NCBI RefSeq assembly: GCF_947632445.1
Contig: NZ_CANRPM010000014.1
Location: 1 to 57,806, forward strand
Source of the DNA: an uncultured Bacteroides sp.
GTDB lineage: Bacteria > Bacteroidota > Bacteroidia > Bacteroidales > Bacteroidaceae
DNA: 57,806 nucleotides
Direction of reading: 5' to 3'
Each line of letters opens with the position of its first letter. Position 1 is the first letter of the stretch. Under the pieces are notes generated by a model. That model made no database searches. It was not told where the DNA came from and saw only the letters and a program-made list of their open reading frames with translations. Of the stretch, positions 28,379 through 37,572 are shown piece after piece. A program made the position numbers and the translations under genes.

Positions 28379-29038
28379 TCACAGTTTATCTCCATACGCC
28401 AAATCGCCTGCATCGCCCAATCCGGGAACAATATACGAACGTTCGTTTAATTCTGGATCAATGGCTGCGCACCACAATGTAACATCATCCTTAGGGAAAA
28501 GGCGCTGAAGATGCTTCACTCCCTGACGGCTGGCGATGACACACGCTATCAACAGGCGGGCCGGACGCCCCTTGCTCAAGAAAGCCCGATAAGCCAGTTC
28601 CATGCTTTCGCCCGTAGCCAGCATGGAGTCGACAAGCACCAGCGTCTTCCGATTCAGATCGGGCGTTGCAATATATTCAATGTGAACATCCAACTCACGG
28701 CATTCCTTATCCTTATAATAGCGATACGCCGAAACGAAAGCATTCCCGGCACGGTCGAACACATTCAGGAAGCCCTGATGAAGTGGCAGGCCGGCACGGA
28801 AAACAGTGGCAATCACCACATCGTCGTCGGGCGTGCTGACTGACGACACTCCCAAAGGCGTCTGCACCTGCTTTACCGAATAAGTCAGCTCCTTACTCAT
28901 TTCATAAGCCATCAACTCGCCGATGCGTTCGATGTTGCGGCGGAAACGCATGCGGTCGCCCTGCACGTTCACGTCGCGTATCTCGGCCACGAACTGATTT
29001 ATCACGGTATTGGTCTCTGCAAAATCAATTACTCTCAT
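28379..29038 (-). CDS. upp: Uracil phosphoribosyltransferase
   Basis: A 219-aa pyrimidine-salvage enzyme (uracil + PRPP to UMP). Signatures are RAGLPLHQGF, the PRPP loop VDSMLATGESM, and the uracil-binding C-terminus YIVPGLGDAGDLAYGDKL. The start at MRVIDFAE (29038) fits the Bacteroidetes form; an ATG 12 nt upstream is possible. Confidence 0.93.
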   Translation of the reverse strand: MRVIDFAETNTVINQFVAEIRDVNVQGDRMRFRRNIERIGELMAYEMSKELTYSVKQVQTPLGVSSVSTPDDDVVIATVFRAGLPLHQGFLNVFDRAGNAFVSAYRYYKDKECRELDVHIEYIATPDLNRKTLVLVDSMLATGESMELAYRAFLSKGRPARLLIACVIASRQGVKHLQRLFPKDDVTLWCAAIDPELNERSYIVPGLGDAGDLAYGDKL

Positions 29039-29388
29039 ACTTAAAATCATTATACGTCTGTCGCGGCAAAAATAACGAATTTATCCGGCACAACCATCTT
29101 TCAGAAGACTTATCTTATTGCTTTTGTGCAATCTTCATAAAAAATGGCCATTGTTTTGCAATATTCAGTTAGCAGATATTGTTACGGATTTATAAAAGAC
29201 ACGCAATTAAAGAAAAATTTCTCCAATCGGGATTCTCTTTCAGAAGAAAATCGTACTTTTGTACGCGGGAAACAAGGGAGCGGCTTCCGATACCCCGAAG
29301 ACGGGGCAAACACGAACGCCTTCCTATCCCGACATGAAAACAGAGAGATTATAAACCAACATACCAATTTATTAAAATCCTAAAAGAA
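29039..29388 (+). promoter_or_regulatory. Intergenic region with the pckA promoter and leader
   Basis: No gene is seen. A perfect -7 element TACTTTTG sits at 29254-29261, giving a pckA leader of about 120 nt. The leader contains a short CCCC/GGGG hairpin (about 29292-29306). A clear -33 match is missing. Confidence 0.5.
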
Positions 29389-30996
29389 ATGGCAAATTTA
29401 GATTTAAGCAAGTACGGTATTCAAGACGTTAAGGAAATTCTCCACAACCCGTCTTACGAAGTATTGTTTGAAGAAGAGACCCAATCAAACCTCGAAGGCT
29501 ATGAAAAGGGTCAGGTAACCGAGCTGGCTGCTGTGAACGTAATGACCGGTATCTATACCGGACGTTCTCCTAAAGATAAATTCTTTGTTAAGAACGAAGC
29601 CAGCGAGAACACCGTGTGGTGGACTTCCGATGCTTACAAGAACGACAACAAACCTTGCACCGAAGAAGCATGGGCCGACCTGAAGGCAAAAGCCGTCAAG
29701 GAACTGAGCGGCAAGCGCCTGTTCGTCATGGATACATTCTGCGGAGCCAACCCCGCAACCCGTCTGAAAGTACGTTTCATCATGGAAGTCGCTTGGCAGG
29801 CACACTTCGTAAAGAACATGTTCATCCGCCCGACTGAAGAAGAACTGGCTAATTACGGCGAACCGGACTTCGTATCATTCAACGCAGCCAAAGCCAAGGT
29901 CGACAACTTCAAGGAACTGGGGCTAAACTCCGAGACTGCAACCGTATTCAACCTGAAGACTAACGAGCAAGTCATCCTGAACACGTGGTACGGCGGTGAG
30001 ATGAAGAAGGGTATCTTCTCCATTATGAACTACCTGAACCCGCTGCGCGGCATCGCTTCCATGCACTGTTCTGCCAATACGAACATGGACGGCACCGACA
30101 CGGCCGTCTTCTTCGGCCTGTCCGGAACCGGCAAGACGACGTTGTCCACCGACCCGAAACGCAAGCTGATCGGCGACGACGAGCACGGCTGGGACGACGA
30201 AGGCGTATTCAACTACGAAGGCGGCTGCTATGCCAAGGTCATCAACCTCGATAAGGAAAGTGAGCCCGATATTTACGCCGCCATCAAGCGCGATGCCCTG
30301 CTGGAGAACGTAACAGTCGACGCCAACGGCAAAATCGACTTTGCCGACAAGAGCGTGACCGAGAACACCCGCGTCTCCTATCCTATCTATCACATCGAAA
30401 ACATTGTCAAGCCGGTATCCAAAGGACCTCACGCCCATCAGGTAATCTTCCTTTCTGCCGATGCTTTCGGCGTATTGCCTCCGGTATCCATCCTGAACCC
30501 CGAACAGGCCCAATACTACTTCCTGTCCGGCTTCACCGCTAAGCTGGCAGGTACGGAACGCGGCATCACGGAACCGACTCCGACATTCTCCGCCTGCTTC
30601 GGCGCAGCCTTCCTGAGCCTGCACCCGACCAAGTATGCCGAAGAACTGGTGAAGAAGATGGAAAAAGTAGGAGCCAAGGCCTACTTAGTTAACACCGGCT
30701 GGAACGGCACCGGCAAACGCATCTCCATCCGCGACACCCGCGGCATCATTGATGCTATCCTCGACGGTTCCATCGACAAGGCACCGACAAAGGTCATCCC
30801 GTTCTTCGACTTTGTAGTTCCCACCGAACTGCCGGGCGTAGATCCGGGCATCCTCGATCCCCGCGACACCTACGACTGCGCTTGCAAGTGGGAAGAAAAA
30901 GCTAAAGACTTGGCCGGCCGTTTCGTCAAGAACTTCGAGAAATTCACCGGCAACGAAGCCGGCAAGAAGTTGGTTGCCGCCGGTCCGAAACTCTAA
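29389..30996 (+). CDS. pckA: Phosphoenolpyruvate carboxykinase (ATP)
   Basis: A 535-aa enzyme interconverting oxaloacetate and PEP. In Bacteroides it also fixes CO2 toward succinate. Signatures are [12 protein letters not shown], the kinase-1a loop [38 protein letters not shown] and the C-terminal [15 protein letters not shown]. Length matches the ATP-dependent family. Codon use is strongly biased, consistent with high expression, and it has its own promoter and terminator. Confidence 0.97.
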   Translation: MANLDLSKYGIQDVKEILHNPSYEVLFEEETQSNLEGYEKGQVTELAAVNVMTGIYTGRSPKDKFFVKNEASENTVWWTSDAYKNDNKPCTEEAWADLKAKAVKELSGKRLFVMDTFCGANPATRLKVRFIMEVAWQAHFVKNMFIRPTEEELANYGEPDFVSFNAAKAKVDNFKELGLNSETATVFNLKTNEQVILNTWYGGEMKKGIFSIMNYLNPLRGIASMHCSANTNMDGTDTAVFFGLSGTGKTTLSTDPKRKLIGDDEHGWDDEGVFNYEGGCYAKVINLDKESEPDIYAAIKRDALLENVTVDANGKIDFADKSVTENTRVSYPIYHIENIVKPVSKGPHAHQVIFLSADAFGVLPPVSILNPEQAQYYFLSGFTAKLAGTERGITEPTPTFSACFGAAFLSLHPTKYAEELVKKMEKVGAKAYLVNTGWNGTGKRISIRDTRGIIDAILDGSIDKAPTKVIPFFDFVVPTELPGVDPGILDPRDTYDCACKWEEKAKDLAGRFVKNFEKFTGNEAGKKLVAAGPKL

Positions 30997-31023
30997 CCGA
31001 ACCGATTTTATCAACAGAAAGAA

Positions 31024-31061
31024 GAGGACGCACTCCTGCGGGAGTGTCGTTCTCTTTTTTT
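31024..31061 (+). terminator. Rho-independent terminator after pckA
   Basis: CACTCC (31031-31036) pairs with GGAGTG (31041-31046), extended by GAGGACG/CGTTCTC, then a run of T at 31055-31061. Confidence 0.75.
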
Positions 31062-31197
31062 ATCCCTTACCGACTGCATTCTTACAGCTGGGCGGCTGTA
31101 GACAGGCAGCCGGCGGGAAATCCCCGACCTGCCGGCCACGCATAAAAAGAAAGGCAGAAAAAACAAACAGAGAGACCGTTTATTGGAATATTTCTTG

Positions 31198-31205
31198 TAG
31201 CTTTG
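31198..31205 (+). promoter_or_regulatory. Predicted -7 element for the nitroreductase gene
   Basis: TAGCTTTG matches TAnnTTTG, 33 bp before the ATG at 31239. Confidence 0.5.
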
Positions 31206-31238
31206 CCGACAACAAAACCAACCTATAAAACAAACGAT

Positions 31239-31887
31239 ATGAAACTGTTAAAAGAATTCTTGGGCGGGCTTTGCCTTTGTACGGCCATCGGTTGTACAGC
31301 CCCCCACCTCGCAAAAGGGAAATGCAACGGCAGCCGAAAACTCCGATCTGTCGGAAGCTGTCATCAAGACCATCATGGAACGTCGCAGCATCCGCCAATA
31401 CAAGCCGCAGGCGGTGAACCGCGACACGATGCAGACCATCCTGACCTGCGGCATCAACGCCCCCAACGGCATGAACAGACAGTCATGGGAAGTACGTGTG
31501 ACGGACAACCCCAACTTCATCGACGGCGTGACGGAGCTTTACAAGAGAGCCAATCCGCAGGCGGCCGAAGATCCGTCGTTCAAGAACATGTTCCGCAACG
31601 CTCCGACGGTGGTGTTCATTGCCAACGACCCGTCATACGAATGCTCGCAGATAGACTGCGGCCTGCTGGGCGGCAACATGATACTTGCGGCACAGTCCAT
31701 GGGCATCGGCTCGTGCTGTCTCGGTGGTCCCGTCCGCTTCTTGAAGTCGCCCGAAGCAGCCGACTATCTGAAGAAGCTGAACTTCAGCGAGGGTTATGAG
31801 CTGCTTTACTGCATCGCCTTCGGTTATCCCGACGAAGCGCCCGCAGCCAAGCCGCGCAACGCCGGAAAGGTACAGTTTATCGACTAA
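31239..31887 (+). pseudogene. Lipoprotein nitroreductase with a frameshift in a C6 tract
   Basis: ATG 31239 opens MKLLKEFLGGLCLCTAIGC, a signal peptide with lipobox (AIGC). Right after it a run of six C (31300-31305) shifts the frame. With one C removed the reading continues ENATAAENSDLSEAVIKTIMERRSIRQYKP into a nitroreductase domain (INAPNGMNRQSWEVRV, CSQIDCGLLGGNMILAAQSMGIGSCCLG) ending at 31887, about 215 aa in all. An internal ATG at 31375 could still give a 170-aa cytoplasmic protein. The shift could be a true mutation, slippage-based phase variation or a sequencing error in the homopolymer. FMN-dependent reduction is the family role. Confidence 0.75.
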
Positions 31888-31963
31888 AGGGACGCCCGGT
31901 GTTGCATAGGGTTCCGACGAAAAAAGGCAGCGTGGGAGGTAATTCCATGCTGCCTTAATTATT

Positions 31964-32470
31964 TTATTTCTCTATCGTATAATCGTTCATTACAAATACA
32001 TTAGGAATTATTGTGTTGGCAGGTATGACAGCTTGATCTCCTTTAATGGCCAGAAACGTGAAACCGACAAGTGGTAAAAAGGTTAATCCAAGACCAACGC
32101 CAAGTCCTATTGCCAGCCATTTCTTATTATCACCTTCTGCATCCGTGCTACCTTCCAGAGTAATAATTTGCCCATCAACAGCAGAAGTAGATACACATTT
32201 AACTTGTATATAACCGGCTTTACCACAACCTTTAGCCTCCTTCTTATCAACCTGTAATTGCACAGGAGTGCCTCGTTTGATAAGAATTACGCCATTTCTG
32301 TCTTTAACGTCATTCTCTACAATAGCAGTAGGAGACCCTTTTTGTTTACTACTTATTTGAGATATTATTCTAACGGAAAGCGCTGTTCCTCTATCTAATG
32401 GAACAGAAGCAAACACACTTAAATTCAAGACTAATAATGCCATAACAATGGCTAACTTTTTCTTTAACAT
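31964..32470 (-). CDS. Exported protein of unknown function with a hydrophobic C-terminal segment
   Basis: A 168-aa protein with a signal peptide (MLKKKLAIVMALLVLNLSVFA). The mature part is small and beta-rich (TALSVRIISQISS, GVILIKRGTPVQLQVDKKEAKGCGKAGYI), then a glycine-rich hydrophobic stretch (WLAIGLGVGLGLTFLPLVGFTFLAI) that could cross a membrane, and a short tail (VIPANTIIPNVFV). No family is recognised with confidence. Composition is more AT-rich than neighbours. Confidence 0.7.
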   Translation of the reverse strand: MLKKKLAIVMALLVLNLSVFASVPLDRGTALSVRIISQISSKQKGSPTAIVENDVKDRNGVILIKRGTPVQLQVDKKEAKGCGKAGYIQVKCVSTSAVDGQIITLEGSTDAEGDNKKWLAIGLGVGLGLTFLPLVGFTFLAIKGDQAVIPANTIIPNVFVMNDYTIEK

Positions 32471-33073
32471 AATTATGAATTTTAAGCCCTATATTCTCTT
32501 ATAGAGGATGATTAGTAGATTAAACATAAATAAGGAATACACAATAGCCGCACACAGTTGTGTAGCTAATACATTAAAGAATAAAACTGTCTGTTTCGTG
32601 AATATCTGTATTATAGCCGGTGTTCCCCCAACCGACTGTCATACAATAAAAGAGGAGCGTGGGAACATTGAATATTACTACTGTGAGGCTCTGGACTGCC
32701 TAAGGTGAATAACAAACAATGCCCACGCCAATGTTATATAATCCACTTGGTAAAGCGGATATATAGCATTAACGTGAGCGTTCTTGCCTATTATCTTCAC
32801 CTTTTGAAATTTTCCAGATCTCACAGTAAGATAATATCTCAAACGCTCTTCGTTAACTAATATGTCTTTCTAACGCATTAAGCTGTCAGAATGCCGCGAA
32901 GTTACGAAGCTACGATTGATTGGCAAGAACTTATTAAAGTGATTTAAACCAATTAAACTAATTTTTATGTTCGTAAACCACGTGCCAGATTAGCGCATTG
33001 AAATTCAATCGCCAGCTTTCCTAACTGATAATCAGCAGGAAAACATCCGATACACATAACATAGCATTGCGTC
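32471..33073. other. Long intergenic region holding a structured RNA
   Basis: No protein gene is supported. Positions 32652-32867 hold a long rod-like RNA fold (separate entry). The left part (32471-32650) is AT-rich with a small CACA/TGTG hairpin near 32552. The right part (32905-33073) shows nothing recognisable before the end of typA. Confidence 0.5.
32645..32890 (-). ncRNA. Candidate long rod-shaped non-coding RNA (6S-like architecture)
   Basis: Complementary blocks pair in strict nested order: GAGCGT/ACGCTC at the base (32652-32867), ATATTA/TAATAT, a ten-pair CTACTGTGAG block, TCTGGA/TCCAGA, AAGGTGAATAA with TTATCTTCACCTT, and a distal stem of about 22 pairs (GCCCACGCC.../...ACGTGAGC) closed by a 12-nt loop. 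On the reverse strand a promoter-like CTTG (32924-32927), 19-bp spacer and TAACTTCG (32904-32897) precede it, and CTC followed by TTTTATT ends it. The whole RNA would be about 240 nt. Long rod plus internal bulges is the 6S-RNA shape; sequence identity is unproven. Confidence 0.6.
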
Positions 33074-34876
33074 CTAACCCCTGTTGGCACGCTTGCGCTC
33101 AAGTTCGTCCAAGATGACCTTACGCATACGCATGGACTTCGGCGTCACTTCCACGTACTCGTCTTCCTTGATATATTCCAACGCCTCCTCCAGCGAGAAT
33201 TGTACGGGTGGAATAAGTCGCGCCTTCTCGTCGGAACCGCTGGCACGCATGTTGGTCAGCTTTTTCGACTTCGTGACGTTCACTACCAAGTCGTTGTCGT
33301 GCGAGTGCTCGCCCACCACCTGCCCGGCATATACTTCTTCCTGCGGGAAGATGAAGAACTTGCCGCGATCTTGCAGCTTGTCGATGGCGTAGGCAAAGGC
33401 CGTGCCGCTTTCCATAGCGATCATGGAGCCGTTTGTGCGGCGTTCAATCTCGCCCTTGTAGGGCTGGTATTCCTTGAAGCGGTGTGCCATGATGGCTTCG
33501 CCTGCACTGGCAGTCAGCACGTTGGTACGCAGACCGATGATACCGCGCGACGGCATGTCGAACTCTAAGTTCACGCGGTCGCCGCCCGCCGCTTCCATCT
33601 TCACCATTTCGCCCTTGCGGCGCGTCACCATGTCGATAATCTTGCTGGCATATTCTTCGGGCACGTTTACCGTCAGTTCTTCGATAGGCTCACATTTCAC
33701 GCCGTCTATCTCCTTGAAGATAACCTGCGGCTGGCCCACCTGAAGCTCGTAACCTTCGCGGCGCATGGTCTCAATCAATACGGAAAGGTGGAGTACGCCG
33801 CGTCCCGAAACAATCCACTTGCCGTCTTCCTCGCTCTTCGTCACGCGCAGAGCCAGGTTCTTGTCCAGTTCTTTCATCAGGCGGTCATGGATGTGGCGCG
33901 ACGTCATAAACCGGCCCTCCCTGCCGAAGAACGGAGAATCGTTGATGGTGAAGAGCATACTCATCGTCGGTTCGTCGATGGCGATGGGCGGAAGCGGTTC
34001 GGGGTTCTCGAAGTCGCAGACAGTGTCGCCGATTTCAAATCCTTCGATACCCACCAATGCACAGATGTCGCCCGAAGATACCTCGGCTACCCTCACGCGA
34101 CCCATGCCTTCGAATGTATGCAGTTCTTTGATTTTGGTCTTGATGATGCTGCCGTCGCGCTTGGCTAAGGACACGTTCATGCCCTCGCGCAGCGTCCCGC
34201 GATGCACACGTCCCACTGCGATACGGCCGGTATAAGAAGAATAGTCGAGCGATGTCACCAGCATCTGCGGCGTACCTTCCAGCTGCTCAGGAGCAGGGAT
34301 ATGTTCCAGGATGCAGTCCAAAAGCGGCGTAATATTGTCCGTCGGCTGCTTCCAGTCGGTACTCATCCAGTTGTTTTTGGCCGAACCGTAGATGACGGGG
34401 AAGTCCAGCTGCTCTTCCGTAGCATTGAGACTGAACATCAAATCGAACACCATCTCGTACACTTCCTCGGGGCGGCAGTTGGGTTTGTCCACCTTGTTCA
34501 CCACTACGATGGGTTTCAGCCCGATCTGAAGCGCCTTCTGAAGCACGAAGCGTGTCTGCGGCATCGGCCCTTCGAAAGCGTCGACCAGCAGGATGCAGCC
34601 GTCGGCCATGTTGAGCACACGTTCCACTTCGCCGCCGAAGTCGCTGTGTCCCGGAGTATCAATAATGTTTATTTTGGTTCCTTTGTATTTGATGGAAACG
34701 TTTTTCGACAGGATTGTTATCCCCCGTTCGCGTTCCAGGTCATTGTTATCCAGCATTAATTCACCCATATTCTGGTTGCTGCGGAAAAGGTTTCCGGCCA
34801 GAAGCATCTTGTCTACAAGTGTCGTCTTGCCATGATCCACGTGGGCAATGATGGCAATATTTCTAATATTCTGCAT
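33074..34876 (-). CDS. typA: Translational GTPase TypA/BipA
   Basis: A 600-aa ribosome-associated GTPase. G1 is AHVDHGKTT (residues 10-18), G2 RGITI, G3 DTPGHSDFGGEVER, and G4 VVNKVDKP, followed by EF-G-like domains and the TypA-specific C-terminus (EEALEYIKEDEYVEVTPKSMRMRK). It acts in ribosome assembly and stress or cold adaptation. TAACTTTG (34910-34903) on the reverse strand is a well-placed -7 element about 27 bp before the ATG. It is divergent from rpsO. Confidence 0.97.
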   Translation of the reverse strand: MQNIRNIAIIAHVDHGKTTLVDKMLLAGNLFRSNQNMGELMLDNNDLERERGITILSKNVSIKYKGTKINIIDTPGHSDFGGEVERVLNMADGCILLVDAFEGPMPQTRFVLQKALQIGLKPIVVVNKVDKPNCRPEEVYEMVFDLMFSLNATEEQLDFPVIYGSAKNNWMSTDWKQPTDNITPLLDCILEHIPAPEQLEGTPQMLVTSLDYSSYTGRIAVGRVHRGTLREGMNVSLAKRDGSIIKTKIKELHTFEGMGRVRVAEVSSGDICALVGIEGFEIGDTVCDFENPEPLPPIAIDEPTMSMLFTINDSPFFGREGRFMTSRHIHDRLMKELDKNLALRVTKSEEDGKWIVSGRGVLHLSVLIETMRREGYELQVGQPQVIFKEIDGVKCEPIEELTVNVPEEYASKIIDMVTRRKGEMVKMEAAGGDRVNLEFDMPSRGIIGLRTNVLTASAGEAIMAHRFKEYQPYKGEIERRTNGSMIAMESGTAFAYAIDKLQDRGKFFIFPQEEVYAGQVVGEHSHDNDLVVNVTKSKKLTNMRASGSDEKARLIPPVQFSLEEALEYIKEDEYVEVTPKSMRMRKVILDELERKRANRG

Positions 34877-34902
34877 ATAATACCTATTATTTTCCGGTCT
34901 GC

Positions 34903-34990
34903 AAAGTTACAACTTTTGCCCTATATATAGGTTATCCCGAAGAAAAAATACCGAAACACATTGCCATATCAAAGATAATGTTTACCTTTG
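34903..34990. promoter_or_regulatory. Divergent promoters of typA and rpsO
   Basis: Leftward: TAACTTTG (34910-34903). Rightward: ATTG (34961-34964), an 18-bp spacer and TACCTTTG (34983-34990), 46 bp before the rpsO ATG. Confidence 0.55.
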
Positions 34991-35035
34991 CACCCTCGAA
35001 AGAGAATATTATCAACCTTTTAATTAAAAACATTT

Positions 35036-35305
35036 ATGTATTTAGACGCTGCTAAAAAGCAAGAAATCTTCGGCAAGTACGGAAAGTCTAACACTGATAC
35101 CGGATCGGTTGAGTCTCAGGTAGCATTGTTTTCCTACCGTATTGCCCGTCTGACTGAGCACATGAAGCTCAACAGAAAGGATTATAGTACTGAAAGAGCC
35201 TTAACCATGTTGGTAGGCAAACGCCGTGCGTTGCTCGACTACGTGAAAGCCCGCGACATCGAACGCTACCGCGCTTTGGTTAAAGAACTCGGCCTGCGTA
35301 AGTAA
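35036..35305 (+). CDS. rpsO: 30S ribosomal protein S15
   Basis: An 89-aa ribosomal protein that binds 16S rRNA helices 20-22. It shows KQEIFGKYGKSNTDTGSVESQVALFSYRI, here shown only in part: the DTGSVESQVALF block, LTEHMKLNRKDYSTERAL and VGKRRALLDYVK. Length is normal. It has its own promoter and terminator. Confidence 0.97.
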   Translation: MYLDAAKKQEIFGKYGKSNTDTGSVESQVALFSYRIARLTEHMKLNRKDYSTERALTMLVGKRRALLDYVKARDIERYRALVKELGLRK

Positions 35306-35328
35306 TCTTACCTGCGGCAAAAGATTAA

Positions 35329-35371
35329 AGAGCGGGGAAACTTTGGAAGAAGTTTTCCCGCTCTGCTTTTT
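35329..35371 (+). terminator. Rho-independent terminator after rpsO
   Basis: A near-perfect stem pairs AGAGCGGGGAAACTT (35329-35343) with AAGTTTTCCCGCTCT (35350-35364), followed by GC and five T. Confidence 0.85.
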
Positions 35372-35646
35372 ACCCATCATTCGTCCGTCCCCGAACAATC
35401 CTGTTTACGTCCGCTAGGTAGATGTTTATGCCGAACATCTTTATATCCCCTCACTTATCCCTATCGAAATGATCATCGAAAAGCACCGCTTTATCCCAAG
35501 GCAAGCATTGCTTTGCAATGAACAAAACAGCGTTCATCTCTGGAAGAAAGATACAGCTTTTAAAGGAAAAACTATCTTGAAACATCTTTGATAATTAGCA
35601 GAAAAAGACTATCTTTGTGTCATACTTACCTCGAAAAACCCCTGTT
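35372..35646 (+). promoter_or_regulatory. Intergenic region with the promoter of the PUL-type AraC regulator
   Basis: No gene is seen. Two small hairpins occur (AGATGTT/AACATCT near 35422-35442 and CATTGC/GCAATG near 35506-35521). The promoter is TTTG (35587-35590), a 19-bp spacer and TATCTTTG (35610-35617), with the ATG 29 bp downstream. Confidence 0.6.
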
Positions 35647-36576
35647 ATGACTAAGAAATTAAATGATTTGGGAGTGGAGTTCAAGTATCTGATCGTAAAC
35701 GACATGGACCGCAAGTTCGGTCTGTGGGTCAATACGGTCGGCTTCCAACCCATTCCGCCCGGCTCTCCCTATCCGTTGAAAGACCATCCTTCGGGTTATT
35801 TCTTCAATGCAAAAAAAGGACGCATCCTGCGTGAATACCAGATCGTCTATATCACAAAGGGGCGCGGACTCTTCAGTTCGGAAAGTACGCGCGAACGGCA
35901 GGTATGCAGAGGAAGAATGATGTTCCTTTTTCCCGGTCAATGGCATACGTATCACCCATACAGGCAAACCGGATGGAACGAATATTACATCGGGTTCGAA
36001 GGGCCGATAGTGGATAATTTGATGCGGGCCGGCTTCTTTACGCCCGAAAATCAGATCTTGGAAGTAGGGCTCAACGAAGAATTGGTGTCACTCTTCTCAC
36101 AAGCATTGGAAATAGCTGAGAGCGACCGTATCTCGGCACAGCAACATTTGGGCGGCATCGTACTGCACATGCTCGGCATGATACTCTCCATCTCGAAAAA
36201 TAAAATCTACGAGATGGGGGATATAGTCCAAAAGATAGAGCAGGCCAAAATCATCATGAACGAAAACGTCTTCAAGGACATAGACCCTGAAGAGCTGGCC
36301 ATGAAACTGAATATCAGCTATTCATGGTTCCGCAAGGTGTTCAAGGATTATACGGGATATGCCCCGGCCAAATATTTCCTAGAACTGAAACTCAGAAAGG
36401 CCAAACAACTGTTGGTGGGCACGTCCCGTTCTGTAAAAGAAATTTCTTTCCTGCTGGGCTATAAATCTACCGAACACTTCTTCTCTCTGTTCAAAAAGCA
36501 TACAGACTTCACCCCGCTGGAATACCGCTCGTTCGGACGGGATACTGATACAGAGGAAGAAACGGAGGAGCAGTAA
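35647..36576 (+). CDS. AraC family transcriptional regulator of the glycan cluster
   Basis: A 309-aa regulator. The N-terminal cupin-like sensor shows REYQIVYITKGRGLFSSEST and MMFLFPGQWHTYHPYR. The C-terminal helix-turn-helix pair shows PEELAMKLNISYSWFRKVFKDYTGYAPAKYFLELKL (in part) and VKEISFLLGYKSTEHFFSLFKKHTDFTPLEYR. The ATG at 35647 is chosen because the GTG at 35617 lies within the promoter's -7 element. It converges on the GH43-like gene 19 nt away and likely controls the adjacent enzymes. Confidence 0.9.
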   Translation: MTKKLNDLGVEFKYLIVNDMDRKFGLWVNTVGFQPIPPGSPYPLKDHPSGYFFNAKKGRILREYQIVYITKGRGLFSSESTRERQVCRGRMMFLFPGQWHTYHPYRQTGWNEYYIGFEGPIVDNLMRAGFFTPENQILEVGLNEELVSLFSQALEIAESDRISAQQHLGGIVLHMLGMILSISKNKIYEMGDIVQKIEQAKIIMNENVFKDIDPEELAMKLNISYSWFRKVFKDYTGYAPAKYFLELKLRKAKQLLVGTSRSVKEISFLLGYKSTEHFFSLFKKHTDFTPLEYRSFGRDTDTEEETEEQ

Positions 36577-36595
36577 AAATCCGCTGCTCCGTTCA

Positions 36596-37558
36596 TTAGA
36601 AGTCGGTAGTCTGAAGGAGCTTTTCCAACACAGCCTCATCCACAACAAAAGCCGTTCCGTGACGAATACCTTGCGGGAAAGAAGTCCGGTCGGAGATATC
36701 CTCCCAAGTCTTTCCATGATCCAATGAACGAACGGCTCCATAACGATGGTCACGGTATTTGTCGAAATAGACATAGAGCGTGTCTTCCACAAACAAGGGA
36801 GCAGGGCCTTCTGCCCAATAATCACCGGTTATCGGTGCCGATACTTCCGTAGGAAATCCGCAGGTGATATTCTGAGTGCGCGTGATGCGAAGGTTCTTCT
36901 CCGGCGGGTTTGAATTCTCATTCTTGACAACCATAATCAGGTCTTGCGACTTATTATCCTTAACGATTGCCGCGTCAATGACACTGAAATCGGGGTTGAA
37001 GAACATCTGTGTAGACGAAAAGTCTTTGAAGTCTTTGGTCGTAACGTAATAGATACGATGGTTCAATCCCTTTTCGCTTTCACTCGTAGGTATTTCCTTA
37101 TGCCGTCCAGGAATGGTTGTGGCCCAAAAGATGTAATAAGTCTGTGTAGGCTCATCGTAGAATAGTTCAGGCGCCCAACAGTTATGCGCTTCCGGTTCGT
37201 GCATCATGACAGGTATGGCACGTTGCTCGCTCCAGTTTATCAAATCCTTGGAGGAGGCATATCCAATGATCCGGTCAGTCCAACTGGAAGTCCATACCAT
37301 GTGGAACGTTCCGTCAGGTGCCTGGCAGATACTGGGGTCGCGCATCAGTTTGTCCTTGCCTACCGCAGGCGCCAAATAGGGCTTTCCGTTGTTCAGGGCC
37401 GTCCACTTCAAACCGTCACGACTATAAGCCAAATGCAGGCCGTCACGGCTGTCGTTGATAAAGTAAGAAAACAAATAGGCGGTTCCTTGTGCCTGAAGCA
37501 TCCAAATGCTACATACACTGGCCAACAGACTGATAAAAAACTTCTTCATAATCTTCAC
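36596..37558 (-). CDS. Exported GH43-like glycoside hydrolase
   Basis: A 320-aa protein with a signal peptide (FFISLLASVCSIWMLQAQ). The fold is a five-bladed propeller of the GH43 type: a possible general-base Asp in LMRDPSICQAPDG, a second conserved block HNCWAPELFYDEPTQTYYIFW, and a possible general-acid Glu in DYWAEGPAPLFVEDTLYVYF. GH43 enzymes usually remove arabinose, xylose or galactose from side chains of pectin or arabinogalactan. Subfamily and substrate are not resolved. It lies 14 nt after the GH42 gene on the same strand. Confidence 0.82.
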   Translation of the reverse strand: MKIMKKFFISLLASVCSIWMLQAQGTAYLFSYFINDSRDGLHLAYSRDGLKWTALNNGKPYLAPAVGKDKLMRDPSICQAPDGTFHMVWTSSWTDRIIGYASSKDLINWSEQRAIPVMMHEPEAHNCWAPELFYDEPTQTYYIFWATTIPGRHKEIPTSESEKGLNHRIYYVTTKDFKDFSSTQMFFNPDFSVIDAAIVKDNKSQDLIMVVKNENSNPPEKNLRITRTQNITCGFPTEVSAPITGDYWAEGPAPLFVEDTLYVYFDKYRDHRYGAVRSLDHGKTWEDISDRTSFPQGIRHGTAFVVDEAVLEKLLQTTDF

Positions 37559-37572
37559 ATGTTTGTAGAGAG

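Noticed and set aside
29923..30624. Reverse frame (233 codons) opposite pckA
   Set aside because: Antisense shadow of a highly expressed, codon-biased gene.
32508..32708. Forward 66-codon frame
   Set aside because: It runs into the arm of the structured RNA, has no promoter match and no plausible protein features.
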